Below, one piece after another: positions 60,242-64,000 of a stretch of DNA of 64,000 nucleotides. The position numbers and the translations under genes are program-made. The DNA is from Streptomyces coacervatus (GTDB lineage Bacteria; Actinomycetota; Actinomycetes; Streptomycetales; Streptomycetaceae). Location: positions 310,001 to 374,000 of the forward strand of contig NZ_JARHTP010000010.1 of the NCBI RefSeq assembly GCF_029223485.1, written 5' to 3'. The notes beneath the pieces are model-generated. The model searched no databases, was not told where the DNA came from, and worked only from the letters and a program-made list of their open reading frames with translations. Position 1 is the first letter of the stretch, and every line of letters begins with the position of its first letter.

Positions 60242-61699
60242 ATGACCGAGCTCGTGGAACACGGACAGCTGTTCATCGGCGGGGAGTTGACCGACCCCCT
60301 GGGCAAGGACGTCATCGAGGTGATCTCGCCGCACACGGAGGAGGTCATCGGGCGGGTGCCGCACGCCGCGCGGGAGGACGTCGACCGGGCGGTGGCGGTC
60401 GCCCGTCGCGCCTTCGACGAGGGGCCCTGGCCGCGGATGTCGCTGGACGAGCGGATCGAGGTCGTCACCCGGATCAAGGACGCGATCGCCGTACGGCACG
60501 AGGAGATCGCCCGCGTGATCTCCTCCGAGAATGGTTCGCCGTACTCCTGGAGCGTCCTCGCGCAGGCCCTCGGCGCGATGATGGTGTGGGACGCGGCGAT
60601 CACGGTCGCCCGGAACTTCACATACGAGGAGACACGCGACGGCGTGCTCGGGAAGATCCTGGTGCGGCGGGAGCCGGTCGGGGTCGTGGCGGCCGTAGTC
60701 CCTTGGAACGTCCCGCAGTTCGTCGCCGCCGCCAAGCTCGCGCCCGCGCTGCTCACCGGCTGCACGGTGGTGCTCAAGCCGTCGCCCGAGTCGCCGCTGG
60801 ACGCGTACATCCTCGGCGAGATCACGCGTGAGGCCGGCCTGCCGGAGGGCGCGCTGTCGATCCTCCCCGCGGACCGCGAGGTCAGCGAGTACCTGGTCGG
60901 GCACCCGGGGATCGACAAGGTCGCCTTCACCGGATCGGTGGCGGCAGGCAGGCGCGTGATGGAGGTGGCGTCCCGCAATCTCACCCGCGTGACACTGGAG
61001 TTGGGCGGCAAGTCGGCGGCGGTCGTCCTGCCGGACGCGGACGTGGCGACCACGGTCGCGGGTGTGGTCCCGGCGGCCTGGATGAACAACGGCCAGGCGT
61101 GCGTGGCCCAGACCCGCATCCTCCTGCCTCGCTCGCGTTACGACGAGTTCGCGGAGGCCTTCGCGGCGGCGGCGGGCGCGCTGGTGGTCGGCGACCCGCT
61201 GGACCCGGCGACCCAGGTCGGCCCGCTGGTCGCACAGCGCCAGCAGCGCCGCAACCTCGACTACATCCGCATCGGCCAGGAGGAGGGCGCCAAGATTCTC
61301 ACCGGCGGCGGCCGCCCACCGGGCCTCAGCCGCGGCTGGTACGTCGAGCCGACGCTCTTCGGCGACGTCGACAACTCGATGCGGATAGCCAGGGAGGAGA
61401 TCTTCGGCCCGGTGATCTGTCTGCTGCCCTACGGCGACGAGTCCGAGGCCCTGAAGATCGCGAACGACTCGGAGTACGGGCTGAGCGGCAGCGTCTGGAC
61501 GGCGGACGTGGCACACGGCATCGAGGTGGCACGGCAGGTCCGTACGGGCACGTACAACGTCAACACCTTCAGCCTGGACATGCTGGGCCCGTTCGGCGGC
61601 TACAAGAACTCGGGCCTGGGGCGGGAGTTCGGCCCCGAGGGGTATGGGGAGTACTTGGAGCACAAGATGATCCATCTGCCCGCCGGCTGGGAGGGCTGA
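60242..61699 (+). CDS. Aldehyde dehydrogenase (NAD-dependent)
   Basis: A 485-residue ALDH oxidising an aldehyde to the acid. NAD-binding motifs VVPWNVPQFVAAAKLAPALLTG and KVAFTGSVAAGRRVM, the glutamate in VTLELGGKSAAVVL, and the catalytic cysteine in NNGQACVAQTRI are all present, with the EEIFGPVICL and GLGREFGPEGYGEYLE end. Start ATG 60242 (GGGAAGG upstream), not the longer frame from 60122. Overlapping function with steroid side-chain aldehydes is suggested by its KstR-like box and by the ferredoxin that follows by 6 bp. Confidence 0.93.
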   Translation: MTELVEHGQLFIGGELTDPLGKDVIEVISPHTEEVIGRVPHAAREDVDRAVAVARRAFDEGPWPRMSLDERIEVVTRIKDAIAVRHEEIARVISSENGSPYSWSVLAQALGAMMVWDAAITVARNFTYEETRDGVLGKILVRREPVGVVAAVVPWNVPQFVAAAKLAPALLTGCTVVLKPSPESPLDAYILGEITREAGLPEGALSILPADREVSEYLVGHPGIDKVAFTGSVAAGRRVMEVASRNLTRVTLELGGKSAAVVLPDADVATTVAGVVPAAWMNNGQACVAQTRILLPRSRYDEFAEAFAAAAGALVVGDPLDPATQVGPLVAQRQQRRNLDYIRIGQEEGAKILTGGGRPPGLSRGWYVEPTLFGDVDNSMRIAREEIFGPVICLLPYGDESEALKIANDSEYGLSGSVWTADVAHGIEVARQVRTGTYNVNTFSLDMLGPFGGYKNSGLGREFGPEGYGEYLEHKMIHLPAGWEG

Positions 61700-61705
61700 G
61701 AGACC

Positions 61706-61939
61706 ATGGGCGACCGCTGGCACGTCGAGGTCGACCGCTCCGTCTGCATCGGCTCCGCCCAGTGCGTCCACCGCGCGAACGGCGCCTTCCGCCTCGACTC
61801 CGCCATGCAGTCCCACCCCGTCGAGCCGGACACCGACGCCAACGAACGCATCCTGGAGGCGGCGGAGAACTGCCCCGTGGAGGCGATCGTGATCACCCTG
61901 CTGGGGAGCGGGGAGCCGGTGTTCCCTCCGGAGGAGTAA
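61706..61939 (+). CDS. Ferredoxin, [3Fe-4S]-type
   Basis: A 77-residue ferredoxin (VDRSVCIGSAQCVHRANGAFRLD ... AENCPVEAIVITLLG). The cysteines C-I-G-S-A-Q-C and C-P-V-E-A-I are spaced as in 3Fe-4S ferredoxins that donate electrons to P450s; the third ligand is likely replaced by non-cysteine. It starts 6 bp after the aldehyde dehydrogenase stop, and could supply electrons to CYP125, encoded about 18 kb away. Confidence 0.9.
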   Translation: MGDRWHVEVDRSVCIGSAQCVHRANGAFRLDSAMQSHPVEPDTDANERILEAAENCPVEAIVITLLGSGEPVFPPEE

Positions 61940-62039
61940 AGCCAGTACCTGCCCGAAAAAATCTCCCTTTCGGCGGGTTCATCTTCCCTTGGGCGTTCTA
62001 TTCTGGTATTGGCCTACGGGACGAGTGAGGGAGTCCGAA

Positions 62040-62205
62040 CCGGAGTAGCCGACTCTGGCGTGAAGCAGTCAGTCCGCTGGTGCCGACGTCGACGGTCCGG
62101 GCTGAGAGGCCGGAAGGCCGTGGATCGAAAGATCCGCGACCGGAAGGCGACCTCCACTACCTGATCCGGGTAATACCGGCGCAGGGAACCCGTCTCGTAG
62201 GTCCT
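62040..62205 (+). ncRNA. TPP (thiamine pyrophosphate) riboswitch, orphan
   Basis: The thi-box signatures are in order: GCTGGTGCC (62079-62087), CGGGCTGAGAGG (62098-62109) and CCTGATCCGGGTAATACCGG at 62159-62178 followed by CGCAGGGAA to 62188. The CUGAGA and ACCUGAUCCGGGUAAUACC...GCAGGGAA segments are the pyrimidine and pyrophosphate sensor loops. No thi gene follows on this strand: the next gene, kstR, is antisense and ends at 62249. The 309-bp gap also carries an upstream promoter-like stretch and a tandem repeat. Confidence 0.88.
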
Positions 62206-62251
62206 TTGCGTGTCCAGGTCCCTTTGCGTGTCCAGGTCCTTTGTGTGCCTA
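62200..62251 (+). repeat. Three-unit 17-18-bp tandem repeat over the kstR stop codon
   Basis: GGTCCTTTGCGTGTCCA (62200), GGTCCCTTTGCGTGTCCA (62217), GGTCCTTTGTGTGCCTA (62235). The last unit contains the kstR stop codon (62249-62251); the first starts 12 bp after the thi-box end. Confidence 0.88.
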
Positions 62252-62890
62252 GGCTCGCGCTTCCGGATCCGTGAGGTCGATCAGCCGGCACACCGTCTCG
62301 ATGTCGATCTTCACCTGGGCGATCGACGCCCGGCCCGACAGCCAGGTGATCAGCGCCGAGTGCCAGGTGTGCTCGATGACCCGGACCGCGGACAGCTGCT
62401 CGGGAGTCGGGTTCTCCAGGCCCATCGCGTCCAGGATGATCACGGTGGTCTGGCGCGAGACCTGGTCGACCTCGGGCGAGACGCTGCGGTCGGCGAAGGT
62501 GAGGGCGCGGACCATCGCGTCGGCGAGGTGCGGCTCGCGCTGCAGTGCGCGGAAGGCCCGCATCAGGGTCTCGGCGACGCGCTCGGCGGCCGTGGCACCC
62601 TGCGGCGGCTTCTTCCGGAGGGTGCCGTGCATGTGCTCCAGCTGGTCCTGCATCGTGGCCACCAGCAGATGGATCTTGGACGGGAAGTAGCGGTAGAGGG
62701 TGCCGAGGGCCACCTGCGAGGACTCCGCGACCTCACGCATCTGCACCGCGTCGAAACCGCCCCGGCTGGCCAGCTGCGCGCTCGCGTGCAGGATGCGCCG
62801 ACGACGCGCTTCCTGCCGCTCGGTCAGCGGCGCAGAGGCAGGCTGCGAGGTACTGGCTTCCACCTTGGCCACCTTGGCTTCCGCAGGCAT
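62249..62890 (-). CDS. kstR: TetR-family regulator KstR (steroid catabolism repressor)
   Basis: A 213-residue TetR regulator from ATG 62890 (MPAEAKVAKVEASTSQ). The DNA-binding segment RRRRILHASAQLASRGGFDAVQMREVAESSQVALGTLYRYFPSKIHLLVATM matches mycobacterial KstR nearly throughout, including AVQMR and GTLYRYFPSK-HLLV. KstR represses cholesterol-catabolism genes and is released by 3-oxo-cholestenoyl-CoA. A consensus box lies 176 bp upstream (63066-63079). The longer frame to 63010 is possible, but this start suits the family. Its stop lies in a tandem repeat. Confidence 0.9.
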   Translation of the reverse strand: MPAEAKVAKVEASTSQPASAPLTERQEARRRRILHASAQLASRGGFDAVQMREVAESSQVALGTLYRYFPSKIHLLVATMQDQLEHMHGTLRKKPPQGATAAERVAETLMRAFRALQREPHLADAMVRALTFADRSVSPEVDQVSRQTTVIILDAMGLENPTPEQLSAVRVIEHTWHSALITWLSGRASIAQVKIDIETVCRLIDLTDPEARA

Positions 62891-63065
62891 GGGTCCCGTT
62901 CCGTGGTCCGTGTTCCGTGTTCCGTGACAGTCCGTGAGGGCCAGGGCGGGCCCTGGTGATCGGACCGAGCATGGCAGGGTGGTCGTCGTGGCGCGAATCA
63001 CCTGATCCACTGCTCACCGTGCCCCTACCTGCCGGTAGATTCAGAGCCTCCTGGACGATCAAGTC

Positions 63066-63079
63066 TGAAACTTGTTCTA
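63066..63079. promoter_or_regulatory. Consensus KstR box upstream of kstR
   Basis: TGAAACTTGTTCTA matches the published KstR motif TNNAACNNGTTNNA at every fixed position. It lies 176 bp upstream of kstR and 55 bp before the divergent glycosyltransferase start, so it could regulate both. Confidence 0.8.
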
Positions 63080-63133
63080 GATTAGCGTCCCGGCGTAATC
63101 TCGCGGGACAGTGCACGCAGAAGGGGGCCCAGA

Positions 63134-64000
63134 GTGACCGCTGAGGCCAGTCAGGCGGGTCCCCAGGAGGACCTCGCCGCCGACGGCGAGCGACCGCTCC
63201 ACATCGCGCTCCTCACCTATAAAGGGAACCCGTTCTGCGGCGGCCAGGGCGTCTACGTCCGCCACCTCTCGCGCGAGCTGGCCCGCCTCGGCCACCGCGT
63301 CGAGGTCATCGGCTCCCAGCCGTACCCCGTCCTCGACGAGGGCGCGGACTACGCGGGCCGCCTGACCCTGACCGAACTGCCGAGCCTCGACCTCTACCGC
63401 TCGCCGGACCCCTTCCGCACCCCGAAGCGCGACGAGTACCGCGACTGGATCGACGCGCTGGAAGTCGCGACCATGTGGACCGGCGGCTTCCCGGAGCCGC
63501 TGACGTTCTCGCTGCGCGCCCGCCGTCATCTCCGCGCCCGGCGCGGCGAGTTCGACGTAGTGCACGACAACCAGACCCTGGGATATGGGTTGTTGGGGGA
63601 TGTGGGCGCCCCTCTGGTCACCACGATCCACCACCCCATCACCGTGGACCGGCAGCTGGAGCTGGACGCCGCCGAGAACTGGAAGCAGCGGTGGGGCAAA
63701 CGGCGCTGGTACGCCTTCACCCGCATGCAGAAGCGCGTCGCGCGCCGCCTGCCCTCGGTGCTCACCGTCTCCGGCACCTCCCGCCAGGAGATCGTCGACC
63801 ACCTCGGCGTACGGGACGACCGTATCCACGTGGTCCACATCGGCGCCGACACGAACCTGTTCTCGCCCGACCCGTCGGTGCCCGTGGTCCCGGGCCGGAT
63901 CGTGACGACGTCCAGCGCGGACGTCCCGCTCAAGGGCCTGGTGTTCCTGGTGGAGGCGCTGGCGAAGGTGCGCACCGAGCACCCGGACGCCCATCTCGTC
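63134..64000 (+). CDS. GT4-family glycosyltransferase (partial, runs off the right edge)
   Basis: From GTG 63134 the frame stays open to the edge (289 codons). The N-terminal Rossmann half reads LHIALLTYKGNPFCGGQGVYVRHLSRELARLGHRVEVIGSQPYP, with the GT4 G-G-Q-G-V-Y-V loop, followed by FDVVHDNQTLGYGLL, VVTTIHHPITVDRQLEL and VLTVSGTSRQEIVDHLGV...VVHIGADTNLF, characteristic of retaining GT4 enzymes. The C-terminal donor-binding half, with the E-x7-E motif, is outside the window. It may make a lipid-linked or cell-wall glycan. The start is close to the KstR box. Confidence 0.88.
   Translation, partial: MTAEASQAGPQEDLAADGERPLHIALLTYKGNPFCGGQGVYVRHLSRELARLGHRVEVIGSQPYPVLDEGADYAGRLTLTELPSLDLYRSPDPFRTPKRDEYRDWIDALEVATMWTGGFPEPLTFSLRARRHLRARRGEFDVVHDNQTLGYGLLGDVGAPLVTTIHHPITVDRQLELDAAENWKQRWGKRRWYAFTRMQKRVARRLPSVLTVSGTSRQEIVDHLGVRDDRIHVVHIGADTNLFSPDPSVPVVPGRIVTTSSADVPLKGLVFLVEALAKVRTEHPDAHLV

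Overview
The window is high-GC actinobacterial DNA with strong third-position GC bias, frequent GTG starts and typical Streptomyces families (DUF397/XRE/anti-sigma-like trio, DUF5753, whiJ-like genes, TerD cluster). It reads as the core chromosome of a Streptomyces species. No phage, integrase, IS element or CRISPR array was found. About 57 protein genes, one tRNA-Val, three metabolite or metal riboswitches and several short dispersed and tandem repeats are supported. || 0-6 kb: a TetR/MFS efflux pair, a voltage-channel-like K+ channel and the pyruvate dehydrogenase E1 gene aceE. 6-16.5 kb: DUF3052, an AhpE peroxiredoxin, then a Ter stress island. The island has two plain TerD proteins, a TerC-like membrane protein, a TerA-like protein, a TerD with a repetitive tail, and a biosynthetic module (CitE-like aldolase, a giant PRTase/TRSP/StiP/PELOTA fusion, HAD phosphatase). 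16.5-31 kb: FmdB zinc ribbon, a coiled-coil membrane protein, a DUF4097 lipoprotein, tRNA-Val, a MerR/HEAT operon with a recognisable operator, several small enzymes, a PhoD-like phosphatase, a secreted HNH-type nuclease, and a manganese riboswitch in front of a TMEM165/GDT1 transporter. || 31-46 kb: a zinc-ribbon peptidoglycan-binding membrane protein, an MFS pump with its own C-terminal winged helix, an O-methyltransferase with an operator, a DUF2330 protein, and a GT87/PAP2 fusion overlapping a GT-C glycosyltransferase. These are followed by an ArsR-type regulator and a CYP125 / steroid thiolase divergent pair. 46-49 kb: XRE-DUF5753, DUF397 and HATPase genes, then a toxin-antitoxin pair whose toxin carries an in-frame amber codon, and a secreted transglycosylase-like protein. 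|| 49-55 kb: a five-gene operon behind a cobalamin riboswitch (toroid-type secreted protein, SCO2322-type surface protein, EcfT, fused EcfA-EcfA', EcfS), probably cobalamin or cobalt uptake. 55-64 kb: a SpoIIE-type phosphatase, an NB-ARC/TPR protein, an internally deleted RidA protein, an MBL hydrolase divergent from an aldehyde dehydrogenase-ferredoxin pair, an orphan TPP riboswitch, kstR, and a GT4 glycosyltransferase running off the end. || KstR-like boxes lie upstream of cyp125, the thiolase, the MBL/ALDH divergon and kstR, suggesting a scattered steroid-catabolism regulon. The most unusual signal is that short dispersed repeats have entered reading frames. Two identical 77-bp copies encode the same 25-residue peptide in EcfA and EcfT, and a long inverted repeat sits inside the Ter PRTase fusion. 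A second pattern is that five short tandem repeats all abut or overlap stop codons at gene 3' ends.
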